From: Gammaproteobacteria bacterium
Lineage (GTDB): Bacteria > Pseudomonadota > Gammaproteobacteria > Ga0077536
Assembly (NCBI GenBank): GCA_016191285.1
Contig: JACPPA010000049.1
Span: forward strand, 41,139-105,138
DNA length: 64,000 nucleotides
Direction: 5' to 3'
Under the pieces are notes generated by a model that saw only the letters and a list, made by a program, of their open reading frames with translations, was not told the DNA's origin and did no database searches. A program made the position numbers and the translations under genes. Shown one piece after another: positions 34,509 to 42,860 of the stretch; position 1 is the first letter of the stretch; every line of letters begins with the position of its first letter.

Positions 34509-35024
34509 TTAGAACTGAGGCATTTCATAAAGCGTTAAGACGATGCGGGGAAAAGAATGCCGGTATTCCTTTTGCCTAATGACGCGCACACCCGGAACCA
34601 AGTTCGGGCTGTGACCTGGCGAGACTACATCGGAAGTGACTCGTACATACGTCGTGGTTTCGAGTTCAGGGACAGAGATCTCGAATACCTCAGAAAACTC
34701 CGTTGGATTGCATTCGTGCCCGATTGAGCGGGCATTCGACAGTGTAATAGTCTGCTCCAATAAGTTTTCCGCGCCTACAAAGTGCTGATCGGTTTTTTGT
34801 CTTTGTTGATACATTATTTTGTTGCGGCCCGACATATTGTGAGACTTGATGTGGTACTTGCCATCCACGAGATAACTCGCATGCGCGTTAATGCTCGTGC
34901 AGTGAGGGCGTGGTAAGAACGCATAAAGATCACCAGTCGCCGCACGCTTGATCCACAGAAATAGAAGGAGTCTAGCTCCGTCGCGAACTGCAACCGCATA
35001 TTTTTCGTCAACGCTCACCTTCAT
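34509..35024 (-). CDS. Hypothetical protein in accessory island
   Basis: A 171-residue protein of unknown function. It starts MKVSVDEKYAVAVRDGARLL, with a strand-rich first half containing GDLYAFLPRPH and YHIKSHNMSGRNK, a middle segment with conserved-looking polar residues, and a second strand-rich half (YVRVTSDVVSPG, RIVLTLYEM). No signal peptide or membrane helix is seen. GGAAG lies seven bases before ATG 35024; the frame is open to 35195, but that would overlap the neighbour at 35107. It lies 82 bases after the cyclotransferase-like gene on the same strand, so the two probably form a unit. Confidence 0.6.
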   Translation of the reverse strand: MKVSVDEKYAVAVRDGARLLLFLWIKRAATGDLYAFLPRPHCTSINAHASYLVDGKYHIKSHNMSGRNKIMYQQRQKTDQHFVGAENLLEQTITLSNARSIGHECNPTEFSEVFEISVPELETTTYVRVTSDVVSPGHSPNLVPGVRVIRQKEYRHSFPRIVLTLYEMPQF

Positions 35025-35106
35025 TTTAAGCTTCCATAGCGAATTGGCTCTCGTTGGTAACGCACCGATGAGCGGCACCGAAGTAGGTGTCACACAGAGA
35101 CAGGTA

Positions 35107-35661
35107 TCAGAGCTCGCATTTTGCGTCTTCATCGAAACCTCGATCCTGGAGTTCCTCGCTGAGCAGGCTGTTGTTCTCCAATACGCGCGATACAATATAT
35201 CGACAGTACTCCTCCGGAAAATGGTGTTCTTGCAAACCCCGTAAGATGTGTGTCACGTAATCGATCGAAGTCTTCAATCCGTCACAGCGATTTTTCACAA
35301 CGTACGTTATTGCAGCTGATTCTCTGCCATTCGGATCGACGACTCGAATAATCTGCTGGACATAATTTGTTCCCTGGCCCTCAATCTCGTCGAGCGACGT
35401 CCGGTTTTTCACCCTCGCCGTTGCCTTCGTCATGAGATAATCGGGGATTTCGTACAAAACGCCATAGATGGCTCGACCTTGAGCAGCGTGGAGAATGTCT
35501 GCGGCTGCGCATCGATTTTTCTTACTCCAGACAGTAAATGCAAACACATGCGGTTCGACCGTTTGACACACACTTATGAATTTTGCGTCGCCTTTAAGGC
35601 GGTCGTCCCCATTGATCCGAGTGGACGACATGTTAGATCCGTATTGAAATACCAGGGCCAT
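35107..35661 (-). CDS. Gamma-glutamylcyclotransferase-like protein
   Basis: A 184-residue protein starting MALVFQYGSNMSSTRINGDD; the FQYGSN loop followed by R and RLKGDA is the signature of the gamma-glutamylcyclotransferase (GGCT/AIG2-like) fold. GVLYEIPDY (about 90) provides the Glu expected for catalysis in this superfamily. It has a C-terminal helical extension (about 125-184) beyond the usual core. It could cyclise gamma-glutamyl compounds to 5-oxoproline, or act on a modified protein or nucleotide substrate. It is in an AT-richer island with an unknown downstream gene and a zinc-ribbon ORF upstream, and looks horizontally acquired. Confidence 0.78.
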   Translation of the reverse strand: MALVFQYGSNMSSTRINGDDRLKGDAKFISVCQTVEPHVFAFTVWSKKNRCAAADILHAAQGRAIYGVLYEIPDYLMTKATARVKNRTSLDEIEGQGTNYVQQIIRVVDPNGRESAAITYVVKNRCDGLKTSIDYVTHILRGLQEHHFPEEYCRYIVSRVLENNSLLSEELQDRGFDEDAKCEL

Positions 35662-35684
35662 CGCTGATCACGTCGTTGCCGGTT

Positions 35685-35876
35685 TCACCGTCGTTTCCCC
35701 AGTGATGGCAACCCGCCCGAAACGGTCCGCACGTTACCCTTCGGTTCTCGTTTTGAGCGCTTCTCACGATGCATTCCCGTTGGCAATTTACGGCAGACTT
35801 CACAAATACGTCGGCCGGCGGCGATGTTCTTCTTCGTGCCACAAACCAAACAATGAGGTCTGCACCGCCTACGCAC
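35685..35876 (-). CDS. Small zinc-ribbon-like ORF
   Basis: A possible 63-residue protein from GTG 35876. It contains CLVCGTKKNIAAGRRICEVC, a CxxC-x(14)-CxxC pattern like a zinc ribbon, followed by a very basic tail. It is 23 bases upstream of the cyclotransferase-like start on the same strand. No strong ribosome site is visible and the length is marginal, so it may be a fragment of a larger transposase or nuclease. Confidence 0.35.
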   Translation of the reverse strand: MRRRCRPHCLVCGTKKNIAAGRRICEVCRKLPTGMHREKRSKREPKGNVRTVSGGLPSLGKRR

Positions 35877-35956
35877 TCGTGCTACTCACCACGTCGGCAG
35901 CTTTGAAGTAGACGACATGTCTGTCTCTTTCCAGCAGGACACAAGCCTCGACAGGC

Positions 35957-36001
35957 CGTGCCGGGGTTTCGCATATTCGTTTATTCGAAACTCCGGTGCC
36001 G
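35957..36001. repeat. Module-flanking repeat, copy 3 (complete palindrome)
   Basis: CGTGCCGGGGTTTCG and CGAAACTCCGGTGCCG face each other across 14 bases (CATATTCGTTTATT). The left half and loop resemble the copy at 24371-24401 over more than 25 bases. It lies between the zinc-ribbon ORF and the DUF1330 gene, at the edge of the AT-richer island. Apart from this, 35877-36068 shows nothing. Confidence 0.65.
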
Positions 36002-36068
36002 ATTACACCATCAAACGAGAACGCATGCTTAGCGTTACCCAAGACCGTATTCAAATTAAGCACCTAGC

Positions 36069-36506
36069 CTAGAACCCGCCCGGCATTCGAAAACTGACCG
36101 CACCCCCGCGAAATGCAATGAGCCGCGAGTCCTGTAAGGCAGCAGTTCGATGGAAAGAAATAGCGCGGTACTCTTTTGAAGTCAGCGCGTCAACGAAGGC
36201 GCGGCGAGTCGGATACTCAACCAACAACAGGTCATCCCACCGTTCGGAAGGCGGCGCGACGACATGGGCGATACACGTGCCGATGAAGATGGGGCGGGCG
36301 CCTACCGCGCTAACAATCGGAAATGCCAACTCGGCGTAGCGTGTATACGCCTCGCGTCCGCTGCAGGGCGGCTGCTCCGGATGTCCAACATACTCCGCGC
36401 GTTCGCGGTATCTCAGGAGATTAAGCATGGACACTGGCTTACCATCATCGGGTAGCGCGTCGAACGCTTGCGTGATCTCGGGCTCATTGAGGGTAACGGT
36501 TTGCAT
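36069..36506 (-). CDS. DUF1330 family protein
   Basis: A 145-residue protein of the DUF1330 (dimeric alpha-beta barrel) group. The family segments are KPVSMLNLLRYRE, YTRYAELAFPIVSAVGARPI, WDDLLLVEYPTRRAFVDAL and YRAISFHRTAALQDSRLIA. ATG 36506 has AAGGAG at good distance, while GTG 36512 is too close to it. Function is unknown; relatives are small ferredoxin-like-fold proteins. It is 39 bases after the carboxymuconolactone-decarboxylase-like gene, probably in one operon. Confidence 0.85.
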   Translation of the reverse strand: MQTVTLNEPEITQAFDALPDDGKPVSMLNLLRYRERAEYVGHPEQPPCSGREAYTRYAELAFPIVSAVGARPIFIGTCIAHVVAPPSERWDDLLLVEYPTRRAFVDALTSKEYRAISFHRTAALQDSRLIAFRGGAVSFRMPGGF

Positions 36507-36545
36507 CGACACTCCTTGAGCTTGATTAAATTACGTGTGCAGTGC

Positions 36546-37094
36546 CTAGGTCGGCAATGGAAATTCTGTCAGGAAGTGTTGGTATTCAGGCTCGACATCG
36601 ATCTGCAGCGCACCCAACACACGCACCACGCCGCAATAAAATCCAATAGTCACGATCAAATCCACAATTCGTTCGTCATCGAGACTCTTGTGCAACTCGG
36701 CGAAGGTCTCGTCGTTGAGGCGCGGCTGCGCGACGAGTTCACGCGCCGCGCGCAGCACGGCGCGATCGAGCGGCGGTAGCGCACTCGTCTCGCCTTTTGT
36801 CTCCGCAATGATCGCGCGAACATCCTCGTCACGCACGCCAAACTGGTGTCCAAGTTCGAGATGATGTGTAAACTCGTACGGCGCGTGCGTGGCATACCCG
36901 ACTTGCAATATCGCCATTTCACGCAAACGCGCATCGAGCTTGTTGTGAAATCGGATATGCATGCCGAGCGCGGCAAAGCTGCGCGCGGTATCCGGGCTAT
37001 GAATTAACGCACGGTAGAGGTTCAACTTACGCGCCAGCAGATCGCGATTCTGGGGCGCGACGTCGGCTTCAGTCAGATAGGGAACGCGGGCCAT
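36546..37094 (-). CDS. Carboxymuconolactone decarboxylase (CMD) family protein
   Basis: A 182-residue all-helical CMD-family protein with MARVPYLTEADV, LNLYRALIHSPDTARSF and LDARLREMAILQVGYATHAPYEFTHH, the typical EMAIL-V segment with the acidic/His residues of the family. It lacks the CxxC of peroxidase-type AhpD proteins, so it is a CMD-like hydrolase/decarboxylase or an uncharacterised member. ATG 37094 with AAGGAG is chosen over the longer frame to 37181. It is paired with the DUF1330 gene downstream. Confidence 0.87.
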   Translation of the reverse strand: MARVPYLTEADVAPQNRDLLARKLNLYRALIHSPDTARSFAALGMHIRFHNKLDARLREMAILQVGYATHAPYEFTHHLELGHQFGVRDEDVRAIIAETKGETSALPPLDRAVLRAARELVAQPRLNDETFAELHKSLDDERIVDLIVTIGFYCGVVRVLGALQIDVEPEYQHFLTEFPLPT

Positions 37095-37274
37095 GACATG
37101 CTCCTTTGGGAATTTAGTCGAAAGGGTCACAGTAATTGCGAAGCTTTGGTTGCGATTGAGAGCCCGATTGTTTGCCTCCACTGATCGAGTAACAAACAGC
37201 TGATCATGTGACGTCCGGGTTACCTAAATAGAAAAGCATAAATACTGACCAGGTCGCGAACTAACGCGGCGCAT

Positions 37275-37359
37275 CGTCATTGCGAGCGGAGCGAAGCAAT
37301 CCAGGGCCGTTGCAGATGCCAACCGTTATGGATTGCCGCGTCGCGCTCCTCGCAATGAC
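37275..37359. repeat. MITE-like inverted repeat (CGTCATTGCGAGCGGAGCG type)
   Basis: CGTCATTGCGAGCGGAGCG with AAGCAATCC (37275-37302) faces an imperfect reverse complement (GGATTGCCGCG...CTCCTCGCAATGAC, 37330-37359). This is a common dispersed element in many bacterial genomes. It lies in the 345-base gap between the CMD gene and the HEPN gene, where no coding sequence is seen. Confidence 0.75.
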
Positions 37360-37439
37360 TTGTTACACGCGTTACTGCCGCAGAATGACGCGGTAGTAAC
37401 TTCACGTCTGCGGGGTAGCCAGTATTTCCGCTTCGGTAT

Positions 37440-37838
37440 TTAGGCCGGGTTGGGTTTAGCGACCAGTGTACTGATACGTTCAATGAAGCGCCCGGCTGTT
37501 TCTATCGCCGCAGTGGCACGTTCGTGCGGAACGATAGCGCCCGGCCCCGTTTCGTAATCGGCGATTTCCTTGAGCGAGTAAGCTCGCGCGAGAAATGTGA
37601 CATATTCTCTGTCGATAGCGGGATCGTCCTTCGTCACCCGAGCAAATTCGGCCCTGACGCCGCCGTGGGTTTTCGCAATTCTGCCAGTTCGATGAAAGAT
37701 CAGGGCTTGGGCAGCGTGGTAGGCGACAAGGTAAGCCGCGCGGCCCGCAGCGTTCGTTAGATCGATGGCAATAACAGCTTTCGCTTCTAGTAATGCATGG
37801 CGCGCCTTCTCAAGATAGTCCTCCGCTTCCGGTGTCAC
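37440..37838 (-). CDS. HEPN-domain toxin
   Basis: A 132-residue HEPN protein: helices in EAEDYLEKARHALLEAKAVI and AAGRAAYLVAYHAAQALIF, then TGRIAKTHGGVRAEF, where R-IAKT-H fits the RNase R-x(4-6)-H motif. The Tyr that follows this motif in HepT (RX4HXY), which is the site AMPylated by MntA, is replaced by Gly-Gly. It belongs with the nucleotidyltransferase gene upstream, which it overlaps by four bases (ATGA). It likely cleaves RNA and is neutralised by its partner. Confidence 0.87.
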   Translation of the reverse strand: MTPEAEDYLEKARHALLEAKAVIAIDLTNAAGRAAYLVAYHAAQALIFHRTGRIAKTHGGVRAEFARVTKDDPAIDREYVTFLARAYSLKEIADYETGPGAIVPHERATAAIETAGRFIERISTLVAKPNPA

Positions 37839-38149
37839 AGATCAAGCCCCTCGCGGCGAATTTCGTGCATCAGGGGTGTCCGCTCTCGATAGGAACCAGC
37901 CTGGAAGGGAATGGCGTTAATGACCGCGCCCGTTTCATAGAGAAAATCGGTTTCGATGTCCGCGAGCCGATCGAGTTCGGACCAGCGATCCGATAAGCTT
38001 TTCAAGAATACGGCCACGTCATAATCGGAGTCCGGACGGGCATCGCCGCGCGCGCGCGAGCCGTACAAGACGACGCGTTCGAGTCGCGCGCCATACGTCT
38101 CATCCAGAACGGTGCGGAACTGTTGAAGAAGGGGATCAGATATGGCCAT
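37835..38149 (-). CDS. MNT-type nucleotidyltransferase antitoxin
   Basis: A 104-residue minimal nucleotidyltransferase with the signature VVLYGSRARGDARPDSDYDVAVF: GS, then D-x-D acidic pair, and a further acidic residue (ETDFLYETG). AGGAAG precedes ATG 38149. In MNT-HEPN modules this protein inactivates the toxin, for MntA by oligo-AMPylation. The catalytic motif is intact. It is co-translated with the HEPN gene through the ATGA overlap. Confidence 0.9.
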   Translation of the reverse strand: MAISDPLLQQFRTVLDETYGARLERVVLYGSRARGDARPDSDYDVAVFLKSLSDRWSELDRLADIETDFLYETGAVINAIPFQAGSYRERTPLMHEIRREGLDL

Positions 38150-38284
38150 AACGACTTCCTACCACGCCCGGTGGCGAGATTCCAGAGATCCGTCACTTAT
38201 TCCTTTTCTGACGCCCAAAATATTCATTTTGGCGCGATGAAATTTACCTTCCGGGGAACTGGTCGTTCAGAGCCCCACGTCATT

Positions 38285-38698
38285 TCATTCACGATTTCGC
38301 ACGCGTTCAGCCGGTTGTGCGAGTTGGTAAATCAGGTAGGCCTTGAAGTCGTCCGCATAGGGTTGTTCGTCGAGCGCTCGACGCATGCAGGCCAACCACG
38401 CGTCGCGGTCTGCGCTGCCGATGACGAGATGCGCATGCACGCGCGGAATCGAGATGGGACCGTATTTTTCCTGATAACGCTTCGGACCATTCAACCAGCC
38501 ACAGAGAAAGCGCCAAAGTTTATCGCGCGCAGTACTCAAATCGGTTGGATGCATGGCACGAATGCTATGTGCTTCGGGCACGCTGTCCATCAAGTCATAG
38601 AAGCGATCGACCAGTAGCCGCAAACCGTCCTCGCCGCCGGCTGCGTGGAAGGACGCATCGCCCACGCCATAAACTGGTTTTGCGTTCGCGGTTTCCAC
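38285..38698 (-). CDS. Group II truncated hemoglobin
   Basis: A 137-residue group II (trHbO-like) truncated hemoglobin: GGEDGLRLLVDRFYDLM, the WLNGPKRYQEKYG region, then ISIPRVHAHLVIGSADRDAWL with the proximal His in VHAHL and the Trp in DAWLACM at the usual G8 position. It binds heme and O2 or NO, in the cytoplasm. It begins with GTG 38698, three bases after the LLM oxidoreductase stop, so the genes are coupled. With a flavin oxidoreductase as neighbour it could supply O2 or detoxify NO/peroxide; that is inference. Confidence 0.9.
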   Translation of the reverse strand: METANAKPVYGVGDASFHAAGGEDGLRLLVDRFYDLMDSVPEAHSIRAMHPTDLSTARDKLWRFLCGWLNGPKRYQEKYGPISIPRVHAHLVIGSADRDAWLACMRRALDEQPYADDFKAYLIYQLAQPAERVRNRE

Positions 38699-38701
38699 GA
38701 A

Positions 38702-39718
38702 TTAAAGTTTGGCGATGACTTGTTCGCCAAACATTCTAATGTCGCGCAGTGCCTCGGCTTGTGGCGGTTCCCCCAATTGTCGCATCCGCAGCATCAAGTA
38801 ATCGGGTTTGATTTCTTCCTGCCACATTTTTAATTGCGCTAAACATTCAGCAGGCGATCCTGCGATCAGACGATCCTGTGCCACCTTGTCGAACGTGAGA
38901 TCCTCGGTGCGCTTGATGTCCTTCAAATATTTATCCGGCGCATAGGCGCCAAAGCCGTGATACCAGCGATGCGTGACCATCGTCATTTCGCTCTTGTCGA
39001 CGCATTGCCGCCGAGTATCGCCAATCACGCAATCGCGCATCAAGCACACGTAGGGTTTACGACCATGCTTCTTCGCGGCCGCCCGATACTGATTTGTATA
39101 CTCCTTGATGACGGGCAGGGACTGAATGGGATCGGCGATCCAGCCATCGGCCAGGCGTCCGGCGCGTTCGATGCCTTTCGGCACCCAACCCGCCAACCAG
39201 ATCGGCGGGCCACCGGGCTGATACGGCACTGGCGTGACGCGCACGTTTTCGATCTTGTAATACTTGCTGGGATGGCTGAAGGGTCTACCCGTCCACGCTT
39301 TGCGCAAGACTTCGACCACTTCTTCGGTACGGCCTACGCGCTGTTTGCTGTTCACGCCAAAGGCCGTGAAATCGCCGGGTTGATAAGCAATTCCCGCCGC
39401 CGTGATAAAACGGCCCTTGGTCGCTTGATCAACCACTGCGATATCTTCCGCCAAGCGGATGGGGTGATACAGCGGCGCGAGCAACACGCAGGTGCCCACT
39501 TTAATGCGTTTGGTGCGCATGCCGACTAAACCGGCCATGAGGACTGGCGCTGGCAAATAGCCGTCTTCCTGTTGGTGGTGTTCGGTGAAAAAGAAACCAT
39601 CGAATCCGACGCGCTCGCAGAGCTCGGCTTGCTCGACGATTTCATCAATCATGCGTGCGACATGCTCGCCCTTCGGCGGATCTTGCGTACACGGGAAATA
39701 ACCAACGGGCAATGTCAT
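38702..39718 (-). CDS. LLM-class flavin-dependent oxidoreductase (luciferase-like)
   Basis: A 338-residue luciferase-like monooxygenase: GFFFTEHHQQEDGYLPAP near residue 40 is the bacterial-luciferase family signature, followed by RIKVGTCVLLAPLYHPIRLAEDIA and the GGPPIWLAGW segment near 190. It likely uses reduced FMN supplied by another protein. AGGAGG lies before ATG 39718. It overlaps nothing and is followed directly by the truncated hemoglobin gene. It is only distantly related to the F420-type LLM at the window's start. Confidence 0.9.
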   Translation of the reverse strand: MTLPVGYFPCTQDPPKGEHVARMIDEIVEQAELCERVGFDGFFFTEHHQQEDGYLPAPVLMAGLVGMRTKRIKVGTCVLLAPLYHPIRLAEDIAVVDQATKGRFITAAGIAYQPGDFTAFGVNSKQRVGRTEEVVEVLRKAWTGRPFSHPSKYYKIENVRVTPVPYQPGGPPIWLAGWVPKGIERAGRLADGWIADPIQSLPVIKEYTNQYRAAAKKHGRKPYVCLMRDCVIGDTRRQCVDKSEMTMVTHRWYHGFGAYAPDKYLKDIKRTEDLTFDKVAQDRLIAGSPAECLAQLKMWQEEIKPDYLMLRMRQLGEPPQAEALRDIRMFGEQVIAKL

Positions 39719-39758
39719 ACAACCTCCTGGTTCGAATTTCCGGCGAGACTAAACCGAA

Positions 39759-41168
39759 TTAATGCGCAGTGGTAGCGAGTCGACTGTGATGGTAGGAATA
39801 CGCGAAATAAAAGACGATCCCTATTCCTAACCAAATCACGAAGCGCCACCAGGTAATAGCCGGCAGGAAGGTCATCAAGCCACCACAGGACAGCGCTCCG
39901 CACACCGGAATCAACGGATGCCACGCGGTACGAAAGGGGCGGTGCATTTGCGGTTGCGTGGTGCGTAAGACGATCACGCCGATGCACACCATCACGAACG
40001 CGAACAAGGTGCCGATATTGACCAATTCGGCTAAATCGCCAAGCGGCACGAAGCCGGCAAACAGGGCACAGACCACGCCAATGAACACGATGTTCTTGAT
40101 CGGCGTTTGCGTGCGTGGATTTATCGCGCAGAAGAACGGAGGCATCAAACCATCGCGCGCCATCGCGAAAATAATGCGCGTGAGACCGTAATACAGCACT
40201 AGCATCACGGTCACGAGACCCGCGATGACGCCGACCGCGACGAGCCCCGAGGCCCAGCGATGGCCGAGCAAAATCAGCGCATGCGCAACCGGCGACGAGA
40301 CATTGAGCTCCTTATACGACACAACACCGGTCAGCACCGCGGCGACGACGATGTAGACCACGGTGCAGATCGCCAGTGAGGCCAGGATACCGAGAGGTAG
40401 ATCGCGCCGTGGATCTTTGGCTTCTTCAGCCGCCGTGGTGACCGCATCGAAGCCGATATACGCGAAGAAGACCAGTGCGGCTCCCGCCAACACCCCAACC
40501 GTATGACCATCCGCCGTGCGCTGAAACCAACCGAAGGGCATGAACGGCGACCAGTTGGCAACGTTCACGTTGCCGGACGCCGCGATCAAGAAAATCGCGA
40601 TGGTGACTAATTTCACGGTGACCATGATTGCATTCAAGCGCGCGCTTTCTTTGACGCCCACGATCAACATTCCCATCAGCGCCAGAATGATTAAGATTGC
40701 TGGCAAGTTCATCAGCCCGCCCTTGGTGGGCGCGGCAGTAATCGCCTGTGGCAAATTAATGCCGAGCGCCTGCAAGGCATTGAGAAAGTAGCCGGACCAG
40801 CCGTTCGCGACTGCCGCGACCGACATGCCGTATTCAAGCAGTAAATTCCAACCGATGACCCAAGCGATCAACTCGCCGAACGCCGAGTAACAATAACCGT
40901 ACGCGCTGCCGCAACCGCCGAGGCTGCCTGCGAGTTCGGCGTAAGACAGGGCCGCGAATGCGCACGCAAAACCCGCGATGACGAAGGAGAGAATGACGGC
41001 TGGACCGGCCTGCGTCGCGGCCGCAATGCCGGTGAGGACGAAGATGCCGGTGCCGATGATCGCGCCGATGCCGAGGAGCGTTAAATCCAGCGCCGATAAG
41101 CAACGTTTCAACCCGCTATCGCGATACGCGTCATGGCTAACCGTCCGGGTTCGAAATAGTTGCTGCAT
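39759..41168 (-). CDS. APC superfamily amino acid permease (cationic amino acid transporter-like)
   Basis: A 469-residue inner-membrane permease with about twelve helices. The first helix has the substrate-binding signature LGIGAIIGTGIFVLTG, and FACAFAALSYAELAG and AAEEAKDPRRDLPLGIL are typical of YfnA/CAT-type APC transporters. GAGGTGA precedes ATG 41168, so the upstream TTG 41174 is unlikely. It probably takes up an amino acid by proton symport. It is divergent from the acyl-CoA ligase at 41296. Confidence 0.92.
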   Translation of the reverse strand: MQQLFRTRTVSHDAYRDSGLKRCLSALDLTLLGIGAIIGTGIFVLTGIAAATQAGPAVILSFVIAGFACAFAALSYAELAGSLGGCGSAYGYCYSAFGELIAWVIGWNLLLEYGMSVAAVANGWSGYFLNALQALGINLPQAITAAPTKGGLMNLPAILIILALMGMLIVGVKESARLNAIMVTVKLVTIAIFLIAASGNVNVANWSPFMPFGWFQRTADGHTVGVLAGAALVFFAYIGFDAVTTAAEEAKDPRRDLPLGILASLAICTVVYIVVAAVLTGVVSYKELNVSSPVAHALILLGHRWASGLVAVGVIAGLVTVMLVLYYGLTRIIFAMARDGLMPPFFCAINPRTQTPIKNIVFIGVVCALFAGFVPLGDLAELVNIGTLFAFVMVCIGVIVLRTTQPQMHRPFRTAWHPLIPVCGALSCGGLMTFLPAITWWRFVIWLGIGIVFYFAYSYHHSRLATTAH

Positions 41169-41295
41169 GATCAATCACCTCAATGTGGATTAGGGGCAGG
41201 GCACAGTATACGAAAAGCCGCTAGTTCAGCGCCTCAACCGCGCGCGGTCGTGGCACAATCGTCAGGGGCTTAGCGAGTAAATCAGCGAGTATTGA

Positions 41296-42840
41296 ATGTA
41301 CCTAACCCAAGTGCTCGATCGCGGCGTACAAACCAAGGCGACTCAACCTGCGCTGATCTGCGGCGCGCGGCGCCAGACCTGGGCGGAATTTAGGTTCCGG
41401 GTCGCGTGTCTCGCGGGTGGGTTGCTGGCCCGCGGCCTTAAACCGAATACCCGCGTGGCCATGCTCGCTGACAATGGCTTCCCGTATTTTGAGTTTCATT
41501 ACGCGGTGCCGTGGGCAGGTGGCGTGATCGTGCCCTTGAACACGCGCTTATCCGATGCCGAACTGAGTTACGTCTTGAACGACTGCGGCGCGACGATTTT
41601 ATTGCTCGGTCGCGAATATGCCGCACGGTCGAGCGCGTTGTGTGATGCGTGCCCGGCACTAACCACCGTCATCACCATCGATGTCGCAAACAGTCCGCTC
41701 GATTACGAGACCTTGCTGCTTGCTCATGAACCCGTTCCGGACGCGCGGCGTTGTGGTGCGGATCTCTTTGCCATCGTCTACACCGGCGGAACCACGGGCC
41801 GGCCCAAAGGTGTCGCGTTGTCGCACGCGAATATGGTCGCGAACACCCTGGCCACCATCGCGACCAACGAATTCAGCGAGGGCATGGTCTATCTCCATAA
41901 CTCGCCTTTGTTCCACACCTCGGGTAGCGCGCGTTTGCTGGCGGCGGTTACCATTCTCGCGACTAATATCATTTTGCCGCGTTTCGAACCTACGGCGGTG
42001 TTACGTGCGGTTGCCGAGCAGCGTGTGACGCACATCATCTTGGTGCCGACGATGTTGAATCGTCTGCTGAACTGTGAGGACTTCTCGACCACCGATTTAA
42101 GCAGTCTGACGCATTGCGTCTACGGTGCATCGATCATGCCTGAAGCCTTGCTACGGCGAGGGTTGAGCGCGTTGCCGCGGGTGCGTTTCATGCAATCGTA
42201 TGGGATGACGGAATTGTCACCGGCCGCGACTTATCTGGCGCCGAAGTATCACGTGCTGGAAGGGCCGCTGGCGGGGAAGATCAAATCCATTGGTCAGGCC
42301 ATACACACCGCGGAAATACGCATCGCCGATCCGAGCGATCGCGAAGTTCCGCGTTTCGCGGTCGGCGAAATTCAAGTGCGTGGACCGATGGTGATGCAGG
42401 GGTATTGGCAGCAACCCGAACTTACCGCCGAAACGCTGCGCGGTGGCTGGATGCACACGGGTGACGCGGGCTATATGGACGACGAGGGATTCATTTTTCT
42501 AGTCGATCGCATCAAGGACATGATCATCACTGGCGGCGAGAACGTGTTTTCCGGCGAAGTCGAAAATGCCCTGCATGAACATGCCGGCGTTCGTGAGTGT
42601 GCTGTTATCGGATTACCGCATGCGGATTTGGTTGAAACGGTGCATGCCATCGTCGTGCTTCACGAAGGTGCCACGCTGACCGAGTCCGAACTCATTGCGC
42701 ATTGTCGACAGTTGATTGCGGGCTACAAATGTCCGCGCAGTGTAGAGTTTCGGACGCCGCCGCTACCGTTGTCGGGGACTAACAAGATATTGAAGACGCA
42801 GTTGAGGCAGGAATGGTTGGCGCGGCGGAAAGCAGAATAA
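41296..42840 (+). CDS. AMP-dependent acyl-CoA synthetase (long-chain type)
   Basis: A 514-residue ANL ligase: IVYTGGTTGRPKGVALSH (phosphate loop, about 160), MQSYGMTELSPAATYLAP (A5, about 300), WMHTGDAGYMDDEGFIFLVDR with IKDMIITGGENVFSGEVE (A7-A8, about 395-425) and PLSGTNKILKTQLR with the catalytic Lys at the C-terminus. It is closer to fatty-acyl-CoA synthetases than the ligase at 8497. ATG 41296 has only a weak AGCGAG before it. It stands alone, followed by a REP cluster. Confidence 0.92.
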   Translation: MYLTQVLDRGVQTKATQPALICGARRQTWAEFRFRVACLAGGLLARGLKPNTRVAMLADNGFPYFEFHYAVPWAGGVIVPLNTRLSDAELSYVLNDCGATILLLGREYAARSSALCDACPALTTVITIDVANSPLDYETLLLAHEPVPDARRCGADLFAIVYTGGTTGRPKGVALSHANMVANTLATIATNEFSEGMVYLHNSPLFHTSGSARLLAAVTILATNIILPRFEPTAVLRAVAEQRVTHIILVPTMLNRLLNCEDFSTTDLSSLTHCVYGASIMPEALLRRGLSALPRVRFMQSYGMTELSPAATYLAPKYHVLEGPLAGKIKSIGQAIHTAEIRIADPSDREVPRFAVGEIQVRGPMVMQGYWQQPELTAETLRGGWMHTGDAGYMDDEGFIFLVDRIKDMIITGGENVFSGEVENALHEHAGVRECAVIGLPHADLVETVHAIVVLHEGATLTESELIAHCRQLIAGYKCPRSVEFRTPPLPLSGTNKILKTQLRQEWLARRKAE

Positions 42841-42860
42841 TAGGTCGTCAGCCCTACGAT

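Noticed and set aside
34316..34579. Plus-strand frame of 87 codons
   Set aside because: No ribosome site or family motif, and it overlaps the end of a better-supported minus-strand gene.
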